A DNA stretch of 64,000 nt from Sphingomonas sp. GC_Shp_5 (lineage in GTDB: Bacteria > Pseudomonadota > Alphaproteobacteria > Sphingomonadales > Sphingomonadaceae): positions 1 to 64,000 of the forward strand of contig NZ_JALNUP010000019.1 of the NCBI RefSeq assembly GCF_026540855.1, in the 5' to 3' direction. The stretch's first letter is position 1, and each line of letters begins with the position of its first letter. The notes under the pieces were generated by a model that worked only from the letters and a program-made list of their open reading frames with translations, searched no databases and was not told the origin of the DNA. Below, piece by piece: positions 43,167 to 52,695 of this stretch. The position numbers and the translations under genes are program-made.

Positions 43167-44294
43167 ATGAAGATCAAGGCCGCGGTGCTCCGCACCATGA
43201 GCGCGGCGCTGCCCTATGCGGACAGCCGGCCGCTCGTCATCGAGGAACTGGAGCTGGCGCCGCCGGGGCGCGGCGAGGTGCTGGTGAGGATCATGGCGGC
43301 GGGGCTGTGCCATTCCGACCTGTCGGTGGTGAATGGCGACCGGCCCCGCCCGCTGCCGATGGCGCTGGGCCATGAGGCGGCGGGGATCGTCGAGGCGCTG
43401 GGCGAGGGGGTCGACGATCTCGGCATCGGCGATCATGTCGTCATGGTGTTCATGCCTAGTTGTGGTCATTGCGCGCCCTGTTCCGGCGGGCGGCCGGCGC
43501 TGTGCGAGCCGGGTGGCGCTGCGAACGCCAGGGGGGAGCTGCTGTCCGGCAGCCTGCGGCTCACCGATGCCCAGGGCATGCCCGTCCATCATCACCTCGG
43601 ATGTTCGGCCTTTGCCGATCATGCGGTCGTGTCCCGTCGTTCGCTGGTGAAGGTCGATCCTGATCTGCCGCTGGCGGAAGCGGCCTTGTTCGGGTGCGCG
43701 GTGCTGACCGGGGTAGGCGCGGTCGTCAACACCGCGCAGGTCCAGGCCGGGCAGAGCGTCGTCGTGGTCGGTCTTGGCGGGGTCGGCCTGTCGTCCGTTC
43801 TCGGCGCGGTCGCCGCCGGCGCAGCCCAGGTCGTCGCGGTGGACCTGTCGACCCATAAGCTCGATCATGCGCGGCGGATGGGCGCCACGGCGACGGTGGA
43901 TGCCAGCTCACCCGACCTGGTCGACCAGGTCCGAGCGCTCACCGGCGGCGGGGCGGATGTCGTGCTGGAGATGGCGGGCTCGGTTCGCGCGCTGGACAGT
44001 GCGGTGAAGATGACACGGCGCGGCGGGACCACGGTGACTGCCGGGCTACCGCCGCCCGGGGCGGCGCTGGCCGTGAACGTGGTCGGCCTCGTCGCGGAGG
44101 AGCGCACGCTCAAGGGCAGCTATATCGGCACCTGCGTGCCGGTGCGCGACGTGCCGCGCTATGTCGCGCTCTACCGGGCTGGTCGCTTGCCGGTGGATCG
44201 GCTGTTGACCGGTCAACTCGCGCTCGAGGACATCAACCTGGGCTTCGACCGCCTCCATGCGGGCGAGGCGGTGCGGCAGATCATCACCTTCTGA
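43167..44294 (+). CDS. Zinc-dependent alcohol dehydrogenase (MDR superfamily)
   Basis: 375 residues. Catalytic zinc ligands Cys48 and His69/Glu70 plus the later Cys in FGCAVLTG, and structural zinc cysteines 99, 102, 105 and 113. The Rossmann motif is VVVVGLGGVGLSSVLGA. It resembles the class III/aryl alcohol dehydrogenase branch, oxidising alcohols with NAD(P). Substrate not evident. It stands alone between the LysR gene and the convergent ohrR gene. Confidence 0.9.
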   Translation: MKIKAAVLRTMSAALPYADSRPLVIEELELAPPGRGEVLVRIMAAGLCHSDLSVVNGDRPRPLPMALGHEAAGIVEALGEGVDDLGIGDHVVMVFMPSCGHCAPCSGGRPALCEPGGAANARGELLSGSLRLTDAQGMPVHHHLGCSAFADHAVVSRRSLVKVDPDLPLAEAALFGCAVLTGVGAVVNTAQVQAGQSVVVVGLGGVGLSSVLGAVAAGAAQVVAVDLSTHKLDHARRMGATATVDASSPDLVDQVRALTGGGADVVLEMAGSVRALDSAVKMTRRGGTTVTAGLPPPGAALAVNVVGLVAEERTLKGSYIGTCVPVRDVPRYVALYRAGRLPVDRLLTGQLALEDINLGFDRLHAGEAVRQIITF

Positions 44295-44355
44295 CCAGCG
44301 CGGCCGGTGGATGCGCGGCCACAGCGCGCTGTAACCATCCGTTCCGCTACGGCGC

Positions 44356-44790
44356 CTAATCCGCCGCCAGCGCGCGTCGCAGCGCCGTGACCTCGGTGTT
44401 GAGGGCGGCGAGGCGGGCCGGGGACATGCCGGTGCGCTCGACGATCAGCGGAGCAAGACAGCCGGTCTCTGCCCAGCGGGCCTTGCCCGTCTCGGTCAGG
44501 CGAACGCGCACTTGGCGCTCGTCGGCGGGATTGCGCAGCCGCGTCACCAGCCCCGCCGCCTCCAGCCGCTTGGCGAGCGGGGTGATGGTGCTCGGCTCCA
44601 GCGCCAGCCGATCGGCAATCTCGCCGATCGGACAGCCATCATCGGCACCGTTCAGCACCTGCAGCACCAGAAACTGCGGATAGGTGATGCCAAGCCGATC
44701 GAGCACCGGCTTGTAGGCGCGGTTGATCGCGATGGTGGCGGCGTACAGCGAAAAGCAGAGCTGTTCGTCGAGCGGCAGGGGATCGGGCAT
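44356..44790 (-). CDS. ohrR: MarR-family organic hydroperoxide sensor/repressor
   Basis: 144-residue repressor with the OhrR N-terminus LDEQLCFSLYAAT, in which Cys12 is the peroxide-sensing cysteine, and a winged helix (IGEIADRLALEPSTITPLAKRLEAAGLVTRLRNPADERQVRV). Oxidation of that Cys by organic hydroperoxides releases DNA. A second Cys in GCLAPL could form the disulphide of the two-Cys type. It is divergent to ohr and has a matching operator on each side of the shared region. Confidence 0.92.
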   Translation of the reverse strand: MPDPLPLDEQLCFSLYAATIAINRAYKPVLDRLGITYPQFLVLQVLNGADDGCPIGEIADRLALEPSTITPLAKRLEAAGLVTRLRNPADERQVRVRLTETGKARWAETGCLAPLIVERTGMSPARLAALNTEVTALRRALAAD

Positions 44791-44826
44791 TAGCTCTCCT
44801 CGGCACGGCAGATACCACGGTTATGA

Positions 44827-44838
44827 TTATCGCGGCAA
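44827..44838. promoter_or_regulatory. Candidate OhrR operator 1
   Basis: TTATCGCGGCAA lies 37 bases before the ohrR start. It matches 10 of 12 bases of the perfect palindrome at 44876-44887. It is likely used for autoregulation of ohrR. Confidence 0.55.
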
Positions 44839-44875
44839 ATAGTTCTGGACAGGCAATGGCGCCGACCCTAAATCC

Positions 44876-44887
44876 TTATCGCGATAA
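44876..44887. promoter_or_regulatory. Candidate OhrR operator 2
   Basis: TTATCGCGATAA is a perfect 12-base palindrome ending 17 bases before the ohr start. It could cover the ohr promoter or its transcription start. The sister element at 44827-44838 strengthens the case. Confidence 0.65.
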
Positions 44888-44904
44888 CAAACTGGAGCTA
44901 CATC

Positions 44905-45330
44905 ATGTCGATCGACGTCAAGTACAGCACCGTGGCCACCGCGACCGGCGGCCGTGACGGTCATGCCCAGTCCGAAGACGGGCGGTTCGACGTCAAGCTG
45001 TCGACCCCCAAGGAGCTCGGCGGCGCCGGCGGCGATGGTACCAACCCCGAGCAGCTGTTCGCGGCGGGCTATTCGGCCTGTTTCATCGGCGCGCTGAAGG
45101 TCGCCGGCCAGCAGCTCAAGATCAAGGTGCCTGACGATGTCGCGGTCACCGCCAACGTCGGCATCGGGCCGCGCGCGGCCGGCGGCTTCGGCATCACCAC
45201 CGATCTGTCGGTATCGCTGCCCGGCGTCGAGCGCGATCAGGCGCAGCAGCTGGTGGATGCCGCGCACCAGATCTGCCCCTATTCCAACGCGACCCGCGGC
45301 AACGTCGACGTCGGCCTGACCCTCGCCTGA
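44905..45330 (+). CDS. ohr: Organic hydroperoxide reductase (Ohr/OsmC family)
   Basis: 141-residue thiol peroxidase that reduces organic and fatty-acid hydroperoxides. Catalytic cysteines Cys59 (GYSACF) and Cys124 ([13 protein letters not shown]) are placed as in Ohr. GGAG lies just before the ATG. Divergent from ohrR. Confidence 0.95.
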   Translation: MSIDVKYSTVATATGGRDGHAQSEDGRFDVKLSTPKELGGAGGDGTNPEQLFAAGYSACFIGALKVAGQQLKIKVPDDVAVTANVGIGPRAAGGFGITTDLSVSLPGVERDQAQQLVDAAHQICPYSNATRGNVDVGLTLA

Positions 45331-45346
45331 TCGTCTCCTCAGGAAT

Positions 45347-45373
45347 GCGGGCCGCTGCAGTGCGGCGGCCCGC
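45347..45373 (+). terminator. Terminator-like hairpin after ohr
   Basis: Arms GCGGGCCGC (45347-45355) and GCGGCCCGC (45365-45373) with a nine-base loop, 17 bases after the ohr stop. A short T-containing stretch (CGTTCCC) follows but no true T-run. Confidence 0.5.
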
Positions 45374-45409
45374 CGTTCCCGCCGTCAGGCCGGCATCCCG
45401 ATCGGCTGA

Positions 45410-45432
45410 GGGCCGGCGCGCCGTGCCGGCCC
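45410..45432 (-). terminator. Terminator-like hairpin for the TadG-like gene
   Basis: Arms GGGCCGGC (45410-45417) and GCCGGCCC (45425-45432) with a seven-base loop, directly after the stop of the convergent minus-strand gene. The pair with 45347-45373 separates the two convergent transcripts. Confidence 0.5.
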
Positions 45433-45435
45433 GGC

Positions 45436-47283
45436 CTATCGCTCGAGCCGTAACTGCGCGATCCGCGCCGCGATAGTCTGGAAGGCGGTGCCCAGCGCGG
45501 TCGCATCGGTGGCGTCGAAATAATGATCGGCGTCGCTGGCGCAGGTCTTGAGGCGATCCTTGGTGGTCTGCACGATGCCCTGGCCGCCGAAGGAAATCAC
45601 CCACAGCAGCGTGTTCGGCTCGTTCTTCACCGAATTGCACAGCGCTGCCAGCCGGGTGTTGACGTCATTGGTCAGATCGGTGTCCTCGTTGATCGTGCAG
45701 GATGCCAGCAGCTTCGGGTTGGTCCGCATATCCCACCAGGCCACGCCATAGGTCGTATAGTCGCAGGGACTCGCCTGGGCGTCGCCGTCGGTCATGAAGA
45801 TGAGATGGCGCTGGATGACGCCGCCGTTCGGGGTGGCGGCATTTTCCGACGCGAACATTCCTTCCGGTGACAGCAATCGGCCGCCCCACAGCATGCCGAT
45901 GTCGTGATAGGTGTTGCCCGAGGGGGTGAGGGTGTTGACGTAGGCGTCGAAGACGGTGGGCGTCCACACGCTCGTGTCCTTCAACTTCTCCGCCGGCGTG
46001 GGGCAGAAGTAGCGATACCCGCGCATGTTGTTGTAATAGTCGTTGCTGTACGTCGAGGGATCGCGTGACACTGACGCATTATCCGGCGTTGTCGTCGCGG
46101 CGCGCATGTAGATGGCTTCGGGCAGCACCGGGCCATAGAGCGTCAACGGCTTCGACGGGTCGGGCACCTGGTTGATGTCGGCGGTCGCGCCCAGTTCCTC
46201 GACGCAGCCGTCCCAGAGAACCGGCCGATCGGTGTAGTTGATGCCGATCCCGGCCAGCGTAACGATGGCGGAGGCCGGCGCGTTGGGCACCTTGTAGCCG
46301 GCGAACGACGACAGTGCGGAGGTAACGTTGATGGCAAGAGGCGTCGGCCCATACAGCCAGGTCGAACCCGACAGCGTCCGGGTCTGGACCTTGCACAACA
46401 CAAACAGGGCCGTCACGCCCTGATACTGCTGGGTCGCTGTATCGGCAGGCTGGTTCTTGCACGATACGCCCTGGACGGCCCAGGTGCCGATGGTCCCCGT
46501 GTCAGACCACGCGCCCCAGGCGGGCGTCTTGGCGCGCGACTGGTAGCTCCAATTGGTCGCGAAATAGCTGGCAGGCAGGTTGAGCTGGCTGATGTCGACG
46601 TTGGCCGAATAGGGCACGAAGCCGAAGCGCAGCTGCGAGCCTGAGTTGATCCCCTGATAGCCATTGGTCGCGCAGCCGGTGCCGTCGGTCTTGGTCTGGG
46701 CGAGCGCCTCGTAAAAGCATTTCACCGCATTTTTGAGCACGGTGATCTTCGATCCCGAGCGAATGTTGGTGGCCGAGCATGACGATTCGTTGGGTAGGCA
46801 GGCCATCGAGCCGGTGACGTCGAGCACGAACATGACATCGGTATTGGGCAATTGCATCGCCGTCTGGCAGGTGACGGTTATCGTCTTGGGGCCGAACTTG
46901 AAGACCTGCATCACTGTCATCGGCACGGTGGTGGTGACCGTGCCCTGCACGTCCGAGCCGGAGGAGGTGAAGGCGGGGGTGGTGGTGCCGGTGCCATAGG
47001 CGCCCTGCAGGAAGTTGCCCCAGAAATACTGCGTCGCGCTCGCCTGCGCCGTCGCATCCCACGAGCCGCCGCCCATCTGCTTGCGGCCCGCCAGGGCGCC
47101 GGCGTCGCAGGCATGCTGCAGGCGGACCTTGGTCATGTACAAACGGCTGAGATCGAGCGCCCCGCCGACCATGCCCAGCAGCGGCAGCATCGCCGCGGCG
47201 GCCAGCGCCAGGGTGTTGCCGGCGACATTGCGGCGAAGCCTGATCAACAGGCCCAGCGCCTGGGTGGCTGCCTTTATATTCAC
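45436..47283 (-). CDS. TadG-like protein with von Willebrand factor A domain
   Basis: 615-residue secreted or membrane-anchored protein. The N-terminus (RLRRNVAGNTLALAAAAMLPLLGMVGGALDLSRLYMTKVRLQHACDAGALA, given here only as its span 15-66) is the TadE/TadG prepilin-like segment, with one membrane helix. A vWA domain follows with MIDAS motif DVTGSM near residue 153, and several Cys pairs that could form disulphides. Tad proteins help build Flp-type adhesive pili, but no other tad gene is in the window. The upstream 400 bases are AT-rich and gene-free. Confidence 0.8.
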   Translation of the reverse strand: MNIKAATQALGLLIRLRRNVAGNTLALAAAAMLPLLGMVGGALDLSRLYMTKVRLQHACDAGALAGRKQMGGGSWDATAQASATQYFWGNFLQGAYGTGTTTPAFTSSGSDVQGTVTTTVPMTVMQVFKFGPKTITVTCQTAMQLPNTDVMFVLDVTGSMACLPNESSCSATNIRSGSKITVLKNAVKCFYEALAQTKTDGTGCATNGYQGINSGSQLRFGFVPYSANVDISQLNLPASYFATNWSYQSRAKTPAWGAWSDTGTIGTWAVQGVSCKNQPADTATQQYQGVTALFVLCKVQTRTLSGSTWLYGPTPLAINVTSALSSFAGYKVPNAPASAIVTLAGIGINYTDRPVLWDGCVEELGATADINQVPDPSKPLTLYGPVLPEAIYMRAATTTPDNASVSRDPSTYSNDYYNNMRGYRYFCPTPAEKLKDTSVWTPTVFDAYVNTLTPSGNTYHDIGMLWGGRLLSPEGMFASENAATPNGGVIQRHLIFMTDGDAQASPCDYTTYGVAWWDMRTNPKLLASCTINEDTDLTNDVNTRLAALCNSVKNEPNTLLWVISFGGQGIVQTTKDRLKTCASDADHYFDATDATALGTAFQTIAARIAQLRLER

Positions 47284-47691
47284 ACGTCCTGCTCCAGCCG
47301 TTCGTCGGCACGACGTGGTAAATGCAGCGTGATTCCATAGAATAGTGTCGATTTGTATGGTTAACTTTACGTGAAAATTGGTGCAAGCAACACTATCGAA
47401 TAGTATAGTTATGACTTAACTGCGGTATTTGCTGATAAATAATCCGCCAAGCGGCGCAGTATTGCCCACGACTACTGTGAGATAATTCATGCCGAGTGCG
47501 ATGTATTCGCAGGGTGGCGGTTAGTAGACCATGTCGAGCAGGTACTATGCTGCGCAAATTTGTTTTGATGTGTTCAAAATGGGAGGCGCGCTTGCTGTGA
47601 CGCACCCATAGTGGGTCGGGTTCGACTTGAACGCGGCAGCCATGGTCAGGAACCCGTTCCCTGCTTCACAACCAAGCGGGGCGGCTGCCGT
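47284..47691. other. AT-rich gene-free stretch upstream of the TadG-like gene
   Basis: About 400 bases of clearly lower GC than the surroundings, between the start of the TadG-like gene and the end of the phosphoesterase gene, both on the minus strand. It contains ACTATCGAATAGT (an inverted repeat near 47391-47405) and several TA-rich blocks suited to promoters. A 70-codon frame on the minus strand (47393-47605) lacks a ribosome site and family resemblance and is not called. It probably holds the regulated promoter of the TadG-like gene. Confidence 0.5.
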
Positions 47692-48183
47692 TCAGCCGGG
47701 CGTAGGGCTCAGCGCGTCGAGCGTAACCGGGGTGAACCCATGATTATCCACGCCGACGTCGAACTGACGCGGCATCGGCTTCAGCCGGCCGTGGCTGTGG
47801 CCGTGGAGGTTGATCGCGCCGCGATGCTGGCCGTTCCAGCTTCGGAACGGATAATGGCAGAGCACGAGGCGCCGACCGTCGAGGTCGAGTTCCACATAGT
47901 CGCCGACGCTCGCCCAGCCTTCGGCCGCAAGTGTGGCATCCGGGTCGTTGTTGCCGCGCACCAGATGCTTGGTGCCGTTGAGCCGCGCCAGCAGCGCAGC
48001 GACATCCCCCGGCCGGCGCGCGACATCGCCAAGGTGCCAGACGATGTCGTCGACCCCGACCACCGCATTCCACCGCGCGACCAGCGCCTCGTCCATCTCG
48101 GCGGTGTTGGCGAACGGCCGGCGGGAGATGTTGATGGTGCGATGATCGCCGAAATGCGTGTCGGCGGTGAAGAGCACGGTCAC
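47692..48183 (-). CDS. Small metallophosphoesterase
   Basis: 163-residue calcineurin-like phosphoesterase with metal motifs DTHFGD, GDVARR, GNND and HGHSHG. The family cleaves phosphodiesters or monoesters; substrate unknown. The GTG at 48183 is taken because the family begins right at the first strand (MTVLFTADTHFGD). A TTG at 48237 would add a Pro/Arg-rich tail. It follows the aldo/keto reductase gene on the same strand. Confidence 0.82.
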   Translation of the reverse strand: MTVLFTADTHFGDHRTINISRRPFANTAEMDEALVARWNAVVGVDDIVWHLGDVARRPGDVAALLARLNGTKHLVRGNNDPDATLAAEGWASVGDYVELDLDGRRLVLCHYPFRSWNGQHRGAINLHGHSHGRLKPMPRQFDVGVDNHGFTPVTLDALSPTPG

Positions 48184-48250
48184 CGGCGGGACGGGGCGAG
48201 CAGGCCGCTCACCTTCCCGCGGCCCGCCGCGCGCCAACGGCCGCGCGCGC

Positions 48251-49237
<987 letters not shown>

Positions 49238-49305
49238 TCAACGTCTCCGATGCAATCTATGCACGTTGAATGATCGAGGCGCGCCAGGGTTGCGGCGCGC
49301 GATGC

Positions 49306-50559
49306 TTATCTGCCCGGCTCCTCGCGCGCCGGCGTCGCGCCGGAATGGTGCGGCTGGAACAGCCTGCGGCCTTCGGTGAAGTAGACCACGATCAGCACGC
49401 CGACGCCGATCGCAAGATAGCCGATCGCGAGCGGGTATGTGGTGCCGTCATAGGCCTGGCCGATCAGCGAGCCGACGATCACCGCGCCAACGCTGGTGAT
49501 GAAGCCTTGGATTGACGACGCGGTGCCGGCGATATGGCCGACCGGCTCCATCGCCATCGCGCCGAAGTTCGACCCGCACAGGCCGATGCAGGTCATGCTC
49601 AGCGCCTGAAACAGCATGTAGGTGATGAGCGTTTCCGTGCCGGTCGCGATCACGGCGAGATGGAGCAGCGACAGGGCGATCAGCGCCAGCACCGCCGATT
49701 GCGAGATCAGCCGGGTGCCGAGCCGCTCGACCAGTCGGCTGTTGGCGAATGACGCGCAGCCCATCGAGAAAGCGCAGACCGCGAACAGGATGGTGAAGCG
49801 CTGGCCGGCGTGGAACTCGTCGACGAAGATCTGCTGCGCTGACGACACGAAGGCGATGATGCCGCCAAAGGTCATCGACGCCGCTACCGCATAGCCGGCC
49901 GAGAAGCGGTTGGTCAGCGTCAGCCGGTAGGCCGCGGCCAAGGAGGCGAGCGACAGTGGCGAGCGGCGCTCGACCGGCAGCGACTCGCGCAGGCGCAGCG
50001 ACGACCAGGCGAGCACGAACGCCGCGAAGGTCGCCAGCGCGTAGAAGATGAAGCGCCACGGCCCGAACGCCAGCAGCACTTGGCCAAGGCTCGGCGCCAT
50101 GATCGGCACCAGGAAGAAGATCATTTGCGCCACCGACAGCGTGCGCGCCATCTGCCGGCCCGAATAGCGATCGCGCACGATCGCGACCGCGAGCACGCGG
50201 GTCGAGGCGGACATCAGCCCTTGCAGCAGCCGCGCGCCCAGCAACGCCGGAAACGTTTGCGAGCTGGCGGCGAAGATGGTCGCGGCGACGAAGCCGGCCA
50301 GCGTCGCGAGCAGGATCGGCCGGCGGCCGAAGCGGTCGGCGAGCGGGCCATAGACCAGCTGGCCCGCGCCGAAGCCGAGCATATAGGCGGTGATGATCCA
50401 TTGCCGGTGGTTGGCCGTGGTGATCGCGAGCTGGCGTCCGATGTCCGCCAGCGCCGGGAGCATCAGGTCTACCCCCAGGGCATTGACCGCCATCAGCGCG
50501 GCGACGAACGCCACGAACTCGCCGGCCCGCATCGCCGTGCGGCTCTCTTGATCGTTCAT
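49306..50559 (-). CDS. Bcr/CflA-type MFS drug efflux transporter
   Basis: 417-residue inner-membrane transporter with 12 hydrophobic segments. Motif A GPLADRFGRRPILL follows helix 2, and the N-terminal VDLMLPALADIGRQL is typical of the Bcr/CflA group (DHA1 antiporters). It exports a hydrophobic compound; substrate is not predictable. The ATG at 50559 follows AGGTGG. Confidence 0.9.
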   Translation of the reverse strand: MNDQESRTAMRAGEFVAFVAALMAVNALGVDLMLPALADIGRQLAITTANHRQWIITAYMLGFGAGQLVYGPLADRFGRRPILLATLAGFVAATIFAASSQTFPALLGARLLQGLMSASTRVLAVAIVRDRYSGRQMARTLSVAQMIFFLVPIMAPSLGQVLLAFGPWRFIFYALATFAAFVLAWSSLRLRESLPVERRSPLSLASLAAAYRLTLTNRFSAGYAVAASMTFGGIIAFVSSAQQIFVDEFHAGQRFTILFAVCAFSMGCASFANSRLVERLGTRLISQSAVLALIALSLLHLAVIATGTETLITYMLFQALSMTCIGLCGSNFGAMAMEPVGHIAGTASSIQGFITSVGAVIVGSLIGQAYDGTTYPLAIGYLAIGVGVLIVVYFTEGRRLFQPHHSGATPAREEPGR

Positions 50560-50651
50560 CGCGCCCACCTAGAGCGGCAGCCGGGCGCTGGCCATGGCCG
50601 ATCGCGCGCGAGCGGCTGCGCGCCGGCGCCTGGCGGCGCTGCCCGGGCTGA

Positions 50652-51968
50652 TCAGTGCAGCTTCAGTCGCGGCCGCACGATCCGGTTGACGTGGCCGATC
50701 AGCACCAGCGCCACGCCCTTGAGCCAGCCGTGGATCGCGATCAGGTGCATGCGATAGAGCGAAAGATAGACGATCCGCGCCAGCCGCCCCTCGATCGCGA
50801 GCTTGCCGCCGACCAGATTGCCCATCAACGTGCCGACCGTCGAGAAGCGGCTGAGCGACACCAGCGAGCCATGGTCCTTGTAGACGAACGGGCGGGGCGG
50901 CCTGCCCGCCATCAGCCGGGTGAGGTTGGTGAACACCGCCGCCGCCATCTGGTGAGCGGCCTGCGCGCGCGGCGGCACCGGGCGGTCGCTGCCCGGCAGC
51001 ACACACCAGGCGCAGTCGCCGATCGCGAACACCCGTTCGTCGGTGACGCTCTGCAAGGTCGGTGTCACCACCACTTGGCCACCGCGTGCTAGCGCCAGCC
51101 CGTCGAGTCCCCTCGGGATCGGCGCCGCCTTCACCCCCGCCGCCCACACCTGGAGGTCGGCATCGATCCGCTGGCCGCTGCCGGTGGTCATGCCGTCGCG
51201 ATCGGCGGCGACGACGGGGGTGTCGGTGAGGACGCGGACACCGAGGATCTCGAGCTCGCGTTGCGCCGCGGCAGCGAGCCGTTCGGGCAGCGCCGGCAGG
51301 ATGCGCGGCCCCGCCTCGATCAGTGTCACGTCGAGCCGGCTGCCGTCGAATACCTCGAGGCCATAGTAACCGAGCGCCGCCGCGGCGTTGAACAGCTCGG
51401 CGGCGAGCTCCACCCCGGTAGCGCCGCCGCCGACGATAGCGACGCGCACCCGCGCATCCACCGTCTGATCGGCGGACATCGCCCGCGAGACGCGCAGGCA
51501 CTGGTCGAGCAACCGGTCGCGGAACCGATCGGCCTGGGCGCGGCTGTCGAGAAAGGTGCAATTCTCCGCCACCCCCGGCGTGCCGAAATCGTTGGTCACC
51601 GAGCCATAGGCGAGCACCAGATAATCGTAGCGGATCGCGTGGGCGGCGATCACCTCGCGGCCCTGGTCGTCGAGCACCGGGGCGAGATGAACCTGGCGCG
51701 CGGTGCGGTCGATCGAGGCGAGCGCGCCATAGAAGAAGCGATAGCCCCAGCGATGGCAGTGGCTGCGATAGCCGACCTCGTCCATGTTGGCGTCGAGCGA
51801 GCCGGTCGCGACCTCGTGGAGCAGCGGCTTCCAGATGTGGGTGCGGTTGCGGTCGACGACGATGATGTCGTGGCGCTTGCGGCCGTAGCGGGCGCCGAGC
51901 CGGGTGGCGAGCTCGAGCCCTGCGGCGCCGCCACCGACGATGACGATCTGGATCTTGGTCACGGCCAT
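50652..51968 (-). CDS. ndh: Type II NADH dehydrogenase
   Basis: 438-residue peripheral membrane flavoprotein that passes electrons from NADH to quinone without pumping protons. FAD motif IVIVGGGAAGLELATRLG at the N-terminus, NADH motif VAIVGGGATGVELAAEL in the middle and VFAIGDCAW for FAD. The C-terminal region has amphipathic/hydrophobic helices (ARIVYLSLYRMHLIAIHGWLKG) for membrane binding. AGGAG lies 10 bases before the ATG. Divergent from the TetR gene. Confidence 0.9.
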   Translation of the reverse strand: MAVTKIQIVIVGGGAAGLELATRLGARYGRKRHDIIVVDRNRTHIWKPLLHEVATGSLDANMDEVGYRSHCHRWGYRFFYGALASIDRTARQVHLAPVLDDQGREVIAAHAIRYDYLVLAYGSVTNDFGTPGVAENCTFLDSRAQADRFRDRLLDQCLRVSRAMSADQTVDARVRVAIVGGGATGVELAAELFNAAAALGYYGLEVFDGSRLDVTLIEAGPRILPALPERLAAAAQRELEILGVRVLTDTPVVAADRDGMTTGSGQRIDADLQVWAAGVKAAPIPRGLDGLALARGGQVVVTPTLQSVTDERVFAIGDCAWCVLPGSDRPVPPRAQAAHQMAAAVFTNLTRLMAGRPPRPFVYKDHGSLVSLSRFSTVGTLMGNLVGGKLAIEGRLARIVYLSLYRMHLIAIHGWLKGVALVLIGHVNRIVRPRLKLH

Positions 51969-52012
51969 GGTGCAGCTACTCCTGTGAAGGGCTCGGGCCA
52001 CCGCGCGGTCTG

Positions 52013-52681
52013 ATGATAGTTGCCATGGCCGGCGGGTGTCGCCAAGGCGGCGGCGTGGAGCAGGACACGTTTACCGAGCGCAACCGCCGGGAGATCATCG
52101 CGGTCGCTACCGCGCACTTTGCCGACAAGGGCTTTGCCGGCGCGCGCGTCGACGAGATCGCGGCGGCCACCGCGACGTCCAAGCGGATGATCTATTACCA
52201 TTTCGGCAGCAAGGACGGGCTTTACCGCGCCGCGCTCACCGAATCCTATCGCGGCATCCGGTCTGCCGAGATCGATGCCGCGCTCGACGAGCTGGCGCCG
52301 ATCGCGGCGCTGGAGCGGCTGGTCGGGCTCACCTTCGACTATCATTTCCGCCACCCGGAACTGGTGCGGATGGTGATGGACGAGAACATGCGTCACGGCC
52401 CGCACGTCGGCTCGGTCGCCGAGGCCCGCAACGAGCTGGTGCTGCCGAACACCCGGGCGCTGATCGAACGCGGCGTTGCCGACGGCAGCTTCCGCCCGGG
52501 CATCGACCCGGTCGATCTGCACATGACGATCAGCGCGCTGTCCTTCTACTTCGTCGCCAATCGCTACACCTTCGGGACGCTGTTCGGGGTCGATCTGCAG
52601 CAGGAGGAGGCGGCAACCCGGCGGCGGGCGCAGGTGATCGACACGGTGACGCGCTACTGCTGCGCCGATCCCGCGCGCTGA
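52013..52681 (+). CDS. TetR-family transcriptional regulator
   Basis: Regulator of up to 222 residues: N-terminal TetR helix-turn-helix (IIAVATAHFADKGFAGARVDEIAAATATSKRMIYYHFGSKDGLY spans about residues 28-71) and a C-terminal ligand domain of the TetR_C type. Starts at 52013, 52025 (ATG) or 52055 (GTG, with AAGGCGG before it) are all possible. It is divergent from NDH-2 with only 44 bases between. Its target may be ndh, or the palindrome at 56713-56730. Confidence 0.85.
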   Translation: MIVAMAGGCRQGGGVEQDTFTERNRREIIAVATAHFADKGFAGARVDEIAAATATSKRMIYYHFGSKDGLYRAALTESYRGIRSAEIDAALDELAPIAALERLVGLTFDYHFRHPELVRMVMDENMRHGPHVGSVAEARNELVLPNTRALIERGVADGSFRPGIDPVDLHMTISALSFYFVANRYTFGTLFGVDLQQEEAATRRRAQVIDTVTRYCCADPAR

Positions 52682-52695
52682 CCGGCGCCCGATCA

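Noticed and set aside
44320..44335. Palindrome ACAGCGCGCTGT between the alcohol dehydrogenase and ohrR genes
   Set aside because: Short and GC-rich between convergent genes; likely a weak terminator or chance, not an operator.
47393..47605. 70-codon minus-strand frame in the AT-rich region
   Set aside because: No ribosome site, no family resemblance, and position in a region that looks like a promoter.
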